Of a stretch of 64,000 bases of DNA, positions 45,266-51,309 are shown piece after piece; position 1 is the first letter of the stretch; each line of letters starts with the position of its first letter. A program made the position numbers and the translations under genes. The notes under the pieces are model-generated. The model made no database searches and was not told the DNA's origin. It saw only the letters and a list, made by a program, of their open reading frames with translations. This stretch comes from Chitinophaga sp. SYP-B3965 (lineage in GTDB: Bacteria > Bacteroidota > Bacteroidia > Chitinophagales > Chitinophagaceae): assembly GCF_009647655.1 (NCBI RefSeq), contig NZ_WJFD01000001.1:1550001-1614000 (forward strand), written 5' to 3'.

Positions 45266-46528
45266 TTGAAATTGAAAGACATGGGATCGATCTTACCATT
45301 ACTGGAACAGGCACAAATTGCCACCCGTTCCATCAAAACCCTGGCGGACGAGGGAAAACAGCAATTGCTGCGTAACCTGGCGGCCAGGCTGCTGCAACAT
45401 GCAGATGAAATCATCCTGGAGAACAGGAAGGACCTGGATAAGATGCCCGACGAAGACCCAAAAAAGGATCGTTTACTGCTCAATAAAGAACGTATTGCAA
45501 GCCTTGCCGAAAGCCTGCAGGATATCGCCCTGCTGCCGGACCCGGCCAACCAGGTGCTTTCTGAAAAGAAACTGGAGAATGGCCTGCTGGTGCGCAAGCT
45601 CACGGTTCCCCTGGGTGTGGTGGGTGTTATTTACGAATCCCGCCCCAACGTAACAGTGGATGTTGCGGCCCTGTGCCTCCGTTCCGGGAATGCCTGTGTA
45701 TTGAGAGGCGGTACGGATGCTTTTCATACCAACCAATACCTTGTTTCCCTGATCAAGGAAACACTGCAGGAATCCGGTACCGATCCAAACGCGGTGCAAT
45801 TGCTGCCTACAGACCGCCAGCACATCAATGAAATGCTGACGGCGGTGAAATACATTGACATCCTGATCCCCCGCGGATCTCAGCAACTGATAGAGTTTGT
45901 ACGCGAGAACTCCCGTGTTCCGGTGATAGAAACGGGCGCCGGTGTTTGCCATACTTATGTGGAAAGCACGGCGGACCTCGACAAAGCCTGCCGGATCGTC
46001 ACAAATGCCAAAGTATCCCGGCCTTCTGTATGTAATGCGCTGGATACGGTGTTGGTGGACGCTGCGGTAGCGGCGCCTTTCCTTTCTTTGCTGGCGCCTT
46101 CCCTGGCGGCCTACGATGTAGAGATCTTTGCAGATGATGCGGCTTACAATATCTTAAAAGCCGGTGGTTACCCTCAGCTGGTGGCTGCGCAGCCGGAAGA
46201 TTTCGGACGGGAATTCCTGGATTTTAAATGTTCCGTGAAGGTGGTGAAAGATGCGGAGGAAGCATTGGAGCATATCCGGTTGTATTCTTCCAAACATTCT
46301 GAGGCGATCATTTCCAATAACACAACATTGAGTGACCGGTTCCTGCGGGAAGTGGATGCTGCTGCGGTGTATGTGAATGCTTCCACAAGGTTTACGGATG
46401 GTGGTGTGTTTGGATTAGGAGCGGAAATTGGTATTTCCACGCAGAAGTTGCATGCGCGGGGGCCTTTTGCTTTGGAGAAACTGGTGACGGAGAAATGGGT
46501 GGTGTATGGGGATGGACAGGTGAGGTGA
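45266..46528 (+). CDS. proA: Glutamate-5-semialdehyde dehydrogenase (gamma-glutamyl phosphate reductase)
   Basis: The ORF is 420 residues from a TTG at 45266; an ATG at 45281 is an equally possible start (MGSILPLLEQAQ). It belongs to the aldehyde dehydrogenase superfamily: PLGVVGVIYESRPNVTVD, SGNACVLRGGTDA and the catalytic Cys256 in SRPSVCNALDTVL. The late motif FGLGAEIGISTQKLHARGPFAL is typical. It reduces gamma-glutamyl phosphate to the semialdehyde after ProB. A strong terminator follows 20 bases downstream. Confidence 0.96.
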   Translation: MKLKDMGSILPLLEQAQIATRSIKTLADEGKQQLLRNLAARLLQHADEIILENRKDLDKMPDEDPKKDRLLLNKERIASLAESLQDIALLPDPANQVLSEKKLENGLLVRKLTVPLGVVGVIYESRPNVTVDVAALCLRSGNACVLRGGTDAFHTNQYLVSLIKETLQESGTDPNAVQLLPTDRQHINEMLTAVKYIDILIPRGSQQLIEFVRENSRVPVIETGAGVCHTYVESTADLDKACRIVTNAKVSRPSVCNALDTVLVDAAVAAPFLSLLAPSLAAYDVEIFADDAAYNILKAGGYPQLVAAQPEDFGREFLDFKCSVKVVKDAEEALEHIRLYSSKHSEAIISNNTTLSDRFLREVDAAAVYVNASTRFTDGGVFGLGAEIGISTQKLHARGPFALEKLVTEKWVVYGDGQVR

Positions 46529-46550
46529 AATACAGACAGCCTAAAAACAA

Positions 46551-46603
46551 CTATAAGAAAACGCCTCTCCGGCCTCTACTACCGGAGAGGCGTTTTCTTA
46601 TAG
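46551..46603. terminator. Perfect 22-bp-stem bidirectional terminator
   Basis: Two perfect 22-base arms (46551-46572 and 46582-46603) with a loop of nine bases flank the end of proA. The core is CGCCTCTCCGG / CCGGAGAGGCG, bordered by AAAA on one side and TTTT on the other, so it can stop transcription in both directions. The right arm includes the last codons and stop of the small minus-strand gene (46598-46804). Confidence 0.95.
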
Positions 46604-46804
46604 CATACCCAATGCCCTCTTTTTCCCTTCAATTATTTCCAATAAACCTTCCGGGAAGCCAACTCTATCCAAAAACTTCGCAGCTTCCTGTGCTCTTCTG
46701 ATGCATGTAGGATCAGTTTCGAGTATAGCAGGACCTGAACCTAAGTCTCTGTATACCGGCAGACTATAGTAATCTGCTTCTTCGTTTTCTATAACTTCTG
46801 ACAT
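46598..46804 (-). CDS. Small acidic protein of unknown function
   Basis: The protein is 68 residues from the ATG at 46804. The upstream in-frame TTG at 46828 is less likely. The sequence (SEVIENEEADYYSLPVYRDL, then a helix-rich part PTCIRRAQEAAKFLDRVGFPEGLLEIIEGKKRA) is acidic at the N-terminus and soluble. It lies 26 bases after the DUF6934-like gene and probably shares its message. The stop lies within the proA terminator stem. I know of no function. The pair has the size and spacing of a toxin-antitoxin pair, but no domain supports that directly. Confidence 0.6.
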   Translation of the reverse strand: MSEVIENEEADYYSLPVYRDLGSGPAILETDPTCIRRAQEAAKFLDRVGFPEGLLEIIEGKKRALGML

Positions 46805-46830
46805 AATAATTAAGTTTTGTGTTAGCAATA

Positions 46831-47292
46831 CTATTTTATAATTCCTAAAAATGCTTCGTAGTTAATGCCTGATCTAAATGGCATCCAATTCTTCTCTTTA
46901 TAACCATACACACTAAACAACTTCTCTATTTCCGGCAAGTGAGCATTTATGCCCATTTGATAAAGCCTTGTTTTAGCAGGTGTGCGCCCTATTGCATGAA
47001 CAGGCAACAACCCTCCATTCCTTTTAACATACGCTATTATTGTAGATGCAACTGTGGCAAGGATCTTATCCTTGTCTTTATTATTTGAGACAGTAGTATC
47101 ATCTATCAATCCATCTTCTTCATTCCAATCTCCAAATGCTATGTTTACCACCGGGGTTCCATTTAGCGTTGATAAAAATGGCATCGTATCATAACGAACT
47201 GCTTTTTTTATTACCCCCTTTGGGCCTATACTTTCAAATGTAAAATGCTTATGCTCCTGATCAGCATTAAACGCATACTTATCTAAATTCAT
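46831..47292 (-). CDS. DUF6934-like protein of unknown function
   Basis: This 153-residue soluble protein starts at an ATG (47292). The first part MNLDKYAFNADQEHKHFTFES followed by GPKGVIKKAVRYD, then NIAFGDWNEEDGLIDDTTVSNNKD, resembles proteins of the DUF6934 type that occur in scattered Bacteroidota genomes next to small genes. The later part contains AIGRTPAKTRLYQMGINAHLPEIEKLF. I know of no function. It is AT-rich and codon use differs from neighbours such as proA, which suggests recent transfer. It pairs with the small acidic gene downstream. Upstream is the RNA-rich gap. Confidence 0.65.
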   Translation of the reverse strand: MNLDKYAFNADQEHKHFTFESIGPKGVIKKAVRYDTMPFLSTLNGTPVVNIAFGDWNEEDGLIDDTTVSNNKDKDKILATVASTIIAYVKRNGGLLPVHAIGRTPAKTRLYQMGINAHLPEIEKLFSVYGYKEKNWMPFRSGINYEAFLGIIK

Positions 47293-47483
47293 CTTTCATT
47301 TTTGGTTAAACAAACAATGCCTGCAACTTATATTAATCATTTCAGATTACAATCAAGGCAGTATTTGAGTTAACAAAAACACGCGTAAATCAGGGCATTT
47401 TTTTGTTGCAATATCCGTTTTACGATATACTGTTTTTCTTGCTGGCATTATCATACAAACAAAGTATCTCAACCAACCTCTTC

Positions 47484-47508
47484 TAAAAGTGATAATATAT
47501 CACTTTTA
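47484..47508. promoter_or_regulatory. Perfect 25-base palindrome, candidate operator
   Basis: TAAAAGTGATA (47484-47494), ATA in the centre, then TATCACTTTTA (47498-47508) pairs without mismatch. The GTGATA...TATCAC core is the kind of half-site bound by HTH_3/lambda-repressor-like proteins. It lies 192 bases upstream of the DUF6934-like gene and just downstream of the minus-strand terminator. An AT-rich hairpin of this kind is too weak for a good terminator. Confidence 0.55.
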
Positions 47509-47540
47509 ACAAAAACCGCTCTTTGGGGCCTCTTCAAAAT

Positions 47541-47571
47541 AAAAAAACCTCCCTGGATTTACCAGGGAGGT
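47541..47571 (-). terminator. Minus-strand intrinsic terminator of the candidate small RNA
   Basis: On the minus strand ACCTCCCTGG, TAAAT, CCAGGGAGGT forms a perfect 10-pair stem followed by seven T (47547-47541). It can only end a transcript that starts to its right, yet no conventional minus-strand gene lies there, so it supports a small RNA from this gap. Confidence 0.85.
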
Positions 47572-47617
47572 ACATTCGACGCCGAGCGTCACAGTTTTCT
47601 TTTGTGGAGCAACCCGG

Positions 47618-47665
47618 TTAGGCGATACTAACCGAAGGTTTCCACGAATATCCTGTAGATTGCAT
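47618..47665 (-). CDS. Tiny ORF (15 residues) with strong Shine-Dalgarno
   Basis: The predicted peptide is MQSTGYSWKPSVSIA. AAGGAGGTA on the minus strand lies five bases before the ATG at 47665, a near-perfect Shine-Dalgarno, which Bacteroidota genes rarely use. An in-frame ATG at 47713 would extend it to 31 residues. The stop codon falls in the first hairpin of the candidate RNA. GGAGGTA can also pair with TACCTCC in the terminator's left arm, so translation and structure could compete. Coding is unproven; leader peptide or chance are alternatives. Confidence 0.35.
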   Translation of the reverse strand: MQSTGYSWKPSVSIA

Positions 47666-47808
47666 GAATACCTCCTTTTCTTTGATGAGTATTAAATCTA
47701 CGACTTTTTCCATCGGCAGCTCTAAAAGATTTGTTAAATTATATATTGTTTATTTACATAATGCAAGATCAAAAAGTACAACTAATTCCTGTAATTGTCC
47801 ATTGATCA

Positions 47809-47913
47809 CCGATTGTTACTGCACTACTTTTACATCCTATTCTCCTATCAAAAATATTTAGTGACAGTTGTAGGTTAACAATCGGGGGCCGTTTTCTATC
47901 GGCCCCTTTTTTT
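47809..47913 (+). ncRNA. Plus-strand structured RNA element with terminator
   Basis: CCGATTGTTA (47809-47818) pairs perfectly with TAACAATCGG (47876-47885); inside, CTGCAC pairs with GTGACAG around a bulged A. The terminator GGGGCCG (47885-47891), loop TTTTCTAT, CGGCCCC (47900-47906), then seven T follows immediately. The outer stem and the terminator share one base, so they could be alternative conformations, as in attenuators. It lies upstream of the lipoprotein promoter at 47940-47967 and does not continue into that gene. The 5' end is unknown. Confidence 0.5.
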
Positions 47914-47939
47914 ATTGCAATAGAACAAGCTTACGCTTA

Positions 47940-47967
47940 TTGAATGCGTATTGCTTGTATATCTTTG
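47940..47967 (+). promoter_or_regulatory. Candidate promoter of the 48041 lipoprotein gene
   Basis: TTG (47940-47942) is followed after 17 bases by TATCTTTG (47960-47967), a perfect TAnnTTTG. Transcription would start near 47974, about 67 bases before the ATG. The spacing is a little short of the common 19 bases. Confidence 0.5.
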
Positions 47968-48040
47968 ACCTATCAAGCTATTCGTTAACCCCATAAAAAC
48001 TTTCACATATTTATTCCCTCATCTTAAAAATTAATCTCCA

Positions 48041-48946
48041 ATGAAGAAATTGTTTCATTCGGCTATTGCCCTTAGCCTGTTTTTTGTTAGCTGTCAAAAA
48101 GATGGCAGCTCCCCTTCAACCCCTCCCGAAGCCGAAAAATTCCCCGTTAGGTTTTCTGTTACTGATTTTGACCGTCAGGTCACCGATCTCGATTCCAGGA
48201 AGGCAGGAGGCCAGGACCTGAGTAACGCCCGGGATTCTTTAAGCAACGCTATCCAACATCTGCGTTATATAGCATATAACAGTAGCGGAATCCTTGTCAG
48301 TACTAAATACCAGACGCCGGCTGATAATAATGTAGACTTTGGGAACATCTCGGATTCATTGCCTGCCGGCACGTATATTATTATATTTGTAGGCTCATCT
48401 GCTCCTGCAAAATTCTTTTATTCAGCCAGCGATTTCGGACAGGCAAGGTTGGATTTCAAGGATGACAATGGACAATTATTGAAGATCCCGGACACTTACT
48501 ACAAACGGGTGATAATAACGTTAGGTACCAATGGTAATCTGCCGGATTCAAGTGTAACGCTCCAGCGCATCATCAGCAGTATTGAAGTGCATGTTGCGGA
48601 TGCCCAGCCTGCTGATAGTATTAATATTACAGTATCACATCAGGCTTCCAGGTTCTTTTTTCACAATGATCAGACTTCAGATGGGTATGATATCAGATAC
48701 CTCAGCAGAAAAGATGCAAATACCTATGGTGAGTATGTACTTTTCACAGAGATCCCTTCTACTGTGATCATTACAGCACTTGACCGTACCACAGGAGCAG
48801 CCCGCATCAAAACAGTTTACAACGTAAGCTGCTACAGGAATAAAAAGACCATTTTATCAGGGAATATGTTTTCCAGTGATGCCTCCGGCTTTAAGATCAG
48901 TGTAAATGATCAGTGGGATGACAATGGTGATCCGATACCTTTCTAA
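48041..48946 (+). CDS. Lipoprotein of unknown function, fimbrial-anchor-like
   Basis: This 301-residue protein has the lipoprotein signal MKKLFHSAIALSLFFVSC with Cys18. A Ser/Pro/Glu linker precedes two beta-sandwich domains (about 35-165: FPVRFSVTDFDRQVTDLD, LRYIAYNSSGILVSTKYQT, GTYIIIFVGSS; about 170-300: VTLQRIISSIEVHVADAQPADSINITVSHQASRFFF, TVIITALDRTTG). The layout resembles the FimB/Mfa2-type fimbrial anchor or SusE/F proteins. No neighbours support either. It has its own candidate promoter and a bidirectional terminator, and is thus monocistronic. Confidence 0.7.
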   Translation: MKKLFHSAIALSLFFVSCQKDGSSPSTPPEAEKFPVRFSVTDFDRQVTDLDSRKAGGQDLSNARDSLSNAIQHLRYIAYNSSGILVSTKYQTPADNNVDFGNISDSLPAGTYIIIFVGSSAPAKFFYSASDFGQARLDFKDDNGQLLKIPDTYYKRVIITLGTNGNLPDSSVTLQRIISSIEVHVADAQPADSINITVSHQASRFFFHNDQTSDGYDIRYLSRKDANTYGEYVLFTEIPSTVIITALDRTTGAARIKTVYNVSCYRNKKTILSGNMFSSDASGFKISVNDQWDDNGDPIPF

Positions 48947-48948
48947 TA

Positions 48949-48981
48949 AAAAAGCCCGCATACAATGTATGCGGGCTTTTT
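48949..48981. terminator. Perfect bidirectional terminator between convergent genes
   Basis: Fifteen-base arms AAAAAGCCCGCATAC (48949-48963) and GTATGCGGGCTTTTT (48967-48981) pair perfectly around AAT. A-run and T-run on either side make it work for both the lipoprotein gene and the PL14-like gene. Confidence 0.95.
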
Positions 48982-48982
48982 C

Positions 48983-49843
48983 CTATTGTAGTTTTGTTAC
49001 GACTAAATCATCGTAATAAATGTAACCTTCAGTGGAAGACATCCAGTAAGATTGGCTACCACCCCGGAAAGTGTGGAAAGACATGTTCTTTATCAGCCTT
49101 TGCGCATCGTTGGTGGTCCAGCGCATGGCCCTGTCCAGCACAGTAGTACCATTAATAATGATCCTGGCGCGGCCGTTAGTGCTGGAGCCGGTATTGCTCT
49201 TGGCATACATGGTCACGCTGTAAGTGGTGCCTTTACTCAGGCTGCCGGAAGAAGGATAGGACACGCCGAAGTTATCGCCGTACTGACCACCCTGATCACG
49301 ATGGTACACATAAGGGTGGAAATAAATACGGCCGTTGTTGTTATACCACATCAACCGTAAACTGCCACCATTCCCATCTGTTCCCGGATCTCCGCCGGTA
49401 TTCCCTTCCCCAATCAGGAAACCAAAACCAACCTTACCACCCCGGCTCCAGTCGAATGCACTGTGGAAACGGATAGTGAAGGATAACTGGTATTCAGATC
49501 CATCAGAGATATCCGTGTTGCTGATCAATCCACCAGCACCGGAAAGCGCATTGGGCAGCAGCGTTACACGAAGATTACCGTTTGAGATCATGGTGCGGGA
49601 GGCATTCCACCCGCTTGCGTTTCCAAAGTCCGCAGCCGCCTGTGCCTGCGTGTATTGGTTACCGTGTGTGTAACTGTTCCAGTTCTCAGAGAAAGAACTG
49701 TTAATAGCAGCGATGCCTACCGCGGCAGAGAGGGTATTGTCCAGCTGAACCGGAGCCTCTTCCTCTACTGCTGGTTTAGAACAGGCAGACATTAAAAGAC
49801 AGATGGATACGATGCATGTACCCGTAAAGCGCATTTTTTTCAT
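48983..49843 (-). CDS. Polysaccharide lyase family 14-like lipoprotein
   Basis: This 286-residue lipoprotein has the signal MKKMRFTGTCIVSICLLMSAC with Cys21. The core is a beta-jelly roll: NWNSYTHGNQYTQAQAAADFG, SDGSEYQLSFTIRFHSAFDWSRGGKVGFGFLIG, GGSLRLMWYNNNGRIYFHPYVYHRDQGGQYGDNFG, SFHTFRGGSQSYWMSSTEGYIYYDDLVV. These segments correspond well to the PL14-type fold, whose members cleave alginate, beta-glucuronan or chlorella cell-wall polymers. The catalytic residues cannot be assigned with certainty, and a pure binding role is possible. It is 26 bases downstream of the GH16 gene and forms an operon with it. Confidence 0.75.
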   Translation of the reverse strand: MKKMRFTGTCIVSICLLMSACSKPAVEEEAPVQLDNTLSAAVGIAAINSSFSENWNSYTHGNQYTQAQAAADFGNASGWNASRTMISNGNLRVTLLPNALSGAGGLISNTDISDGSEYQLSFTIRFHSAFDWSRGGKVGFGFLIGEGNTGGDPGTDGNGGSLRLMWYNNNGRIYFHPYVYHRDQGGQYGDNFGVSYPSSGSLSKGTTYSVTMYAKSNTGSSTNGRARIIINGTTVLDRAMRWTTNDAQRLIKNMSFHTFRGGSQSYWMSSTEGYIYYDDLVVTKLQ

Positions 49844-49869
49844 AGTTTGTTTTCATTAACGTGATTAAA

Positions 49870-51096
49870 TCAAAAAGAAAATTTTTCCCAGCCGCCAATG
49901 GTGGGGCGGGTGCAGGTCATGGCCTGAACACCGTTTTCGCTGGATATATAGAAGCTGTTATTTCCTCTTAAAGAAAAAGTGCCGTCTGCATTAGACACCC
50001 AATCGAATTTTTCCCAATCGCCGATAGTAGCCCTGCTACAGGTGATGGCGCTAACGCCATTCTCTGAGGACACGTACTTATTAATGCTCCTTAAAGCCAC
50101 TTTACCGCCACCGGCATCTACTACCGTGAACTGTTCCCAACCCTGGGCGGTGGGGCGATTGCATAACATGGCCTGTACGCCATTTTCCCCGCTTACGAAG
50201 AGATTGTTATTTCCCCTGATGGAGATCGTTGCGCTAATGGGTGCATTGTTTGGCGTGCTAACAATATTATACACCCGTACATAATCTACGAGCATGCTGG
50301 CAGGCAGGGCATTATCGTTGATCGTTTGCCCGGGCAGGTTCCCTCCCACTGCTACGTTGAGGAGCAGGAAGAAGTTCTTGTGAAATTCATCTGTGCCGTT
50401 GATGTTGTTAAGTATGTTGGCTGTGTGGAATTGTACACCGTCCACAAACCACCTGATGGAGCTGGGGTCCCACTCTACTGCATACACATGAAAATTGGTG
50501 GGCGAAGTGGTGGTGTTGCCGCCATAATAAGTATAAGCATTGTTAAACCAGTGAATAGTACCTAACACGGTGTTACCGGTATTCACATGCTCCATGATGT
50601 CTATTTCCCCGCATTTAGGCCAGCCTACATTGGGGTCGCCAATATTGCTGCCCAGCATCCAGAAAGCAGGCCATAAGCCCTGCACTGCGGGGAGTTTGAT
50701 ATTGGCTTCTATGCGGCCGTATTTCTGGGAGAACTTCCCGTTGGTGTTGATGCGGCCTGAAGTATAAGGTTTGCCGCCTACACTTTGCTTGCGGGCAGTG
50801 ATCACGAGGTTACCATTGCTAACGCTTACGTTGGCCGTCTGGTAATACTGCTGCTCATTATTTACATTAAGATTCCCGTTCTCATACCCCCATTTGGCGG
50901 TATTGAGGCTGGTACCATCAAATTCATCCGACCATACCAGTTGCAGTGCCTGCCCGGGTAAGATGGCCTGTTTATTATCCAGTTGAATGGATGCCTGTTC
51001 TGTGGATGATGTGTGCGTGTCTTTTTTACACCCTGCTGTAAGCAGTAAGGTTACCAGCATAGTAGTAGCTGGCAAAAATAAGGATTGAAGCTTCAT
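49870..51096 (-). CDS. GH16 laminarinase-type lipoprotein with C-terminal three-repeat trefoil domain
   Basis: This 408-residue lipoprotein has the signal ending LLLTAGC (Cys23). Residues about 48-280 are a GH16 laminarinase domain (LVWSDEFDGTSLNTAKWGYE, GLWPAFWMLGSN). The catalytic residues are Glu164, Asp166 and Glu169 in CGEIDIMEHVN. Residues 292-408 are three repeats of about 41 residues starting at 294, 336 and 377 (RGNNNLFVSGENGVQAM, RSINKYVSSENGVSAI, RGNNSFYISSENGVQAM, each ending in GWEKF-like), typical of a fascin-like or other beta-trefoil carbohydrate-binding module. It cleaves beta-1,3-glucans or similar at the cell surface. A regulator with propeller domains is divergent upstream. 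Confidence 0.92.
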   Translation of the reverse strand: MKLQSLFLPATTMLVTLLLTAGCKKDTHTSSTEQASIQLDNKQAILPGQALQLVWSDEFDGTSLNTAKWGYENGNLNVNNEQQYYQTANVSVSNGNLVITARKQSVGGKPYTSGRINTNGKFSQKYGRIEANIKLPAVQGLWPAFWMLGSNIGDPNVGWPKCGEIDIMEHVNTGNTVLGTIHWFNNAYTYYGGNTTTSPTNFHVYAVEWDPSSIRWFVDGVQFHTANILNNINGTDEFHKNFFLLLNVAVGGNLPGQTINDNALPASMLVDYVRVYNIVSTPNNAPISATISIRGNNNLFVSGENGVQAMLCNRPTAQGWEQFTVVDAGGGKVALRSINKYVSSENGVSAITCSRATIGDWEKFDWVSNADGTFSLRGNNSFYISSENGVQAMTCTRPTIGGWEKFSF

Positions 51097-51309
51097 AGTT
51101 TTTCTTTAACGTGTGAAATGAATACGGGTTTTAATGCTCTCTATGTTCTTGGGCAACAGGGTCAAATATCCCCAATAATTACAGCAGACGGTATTCCAGG
51201 AGTACGTCAATTCTACGTCAGCTTTTTCTATCTGCCTGTAAATCAATCTGCATTTATTACACCACACCTACTTCAACCTGATTTCTTTATTTTTAGTGAA
51301 ACGTTATGA

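Larger units (their letters stand above)
47541..47713 (-). ncRNA. Candidate structured small RNA with internal tiny ORF
   Basis: On the minus strand three hairpins lie in a row. The first (47645-47604) pairs GTGGA-AACC-CGGTTAG with CTAACCG-GGTT-TCCAC around a six-base loop, with two 2-base bulges. The second is GACGC-TCG-GCGTC (47590-47578). The third is the terminator (47571-47541). A small ORF with a strong Shine-Dalgarno precedes the first hairpin and overlaps it. The 5' end is not defined; 47713 is the furthest in-frame ATG, and a promoter may lie to its right. I do not recognise a known RNA family (it does not resemble SRP, RNase P, tmRNA or 6S). Confidence 0.5.
47293..48040. other. AT-rich 748-bp gap without a conventional gene
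   Basis: No long convincing reading frame exists here. It contains the perfect palindrome at 47484-47508, a candidate minus-strand structured RNA at 47541-47713 with its terminator, a tiny ORF with a strong Shine-Dalgarno, a plus-strand structured RNA ending at 47913, and a promoter at 47940-47967 for the lipoprotein gene at 48041. Each is listed separately. Confidence 0.7.

Noticed and set aside
47541-47713. Known RNA families (6S, SRP, RNase P, tmRNA) or a retron RNA
   Set aside because: None of the signature sequences of these RNAs was found and no reverse transcriptase gene lies nearby.
47664-47861. 65-codon plus-strand ORF in the RNA-rich gap
   Set aside because: Low-complexity, Ser/Thr-rich composition with no family resemblance; overlaps the structured elements on both strands.
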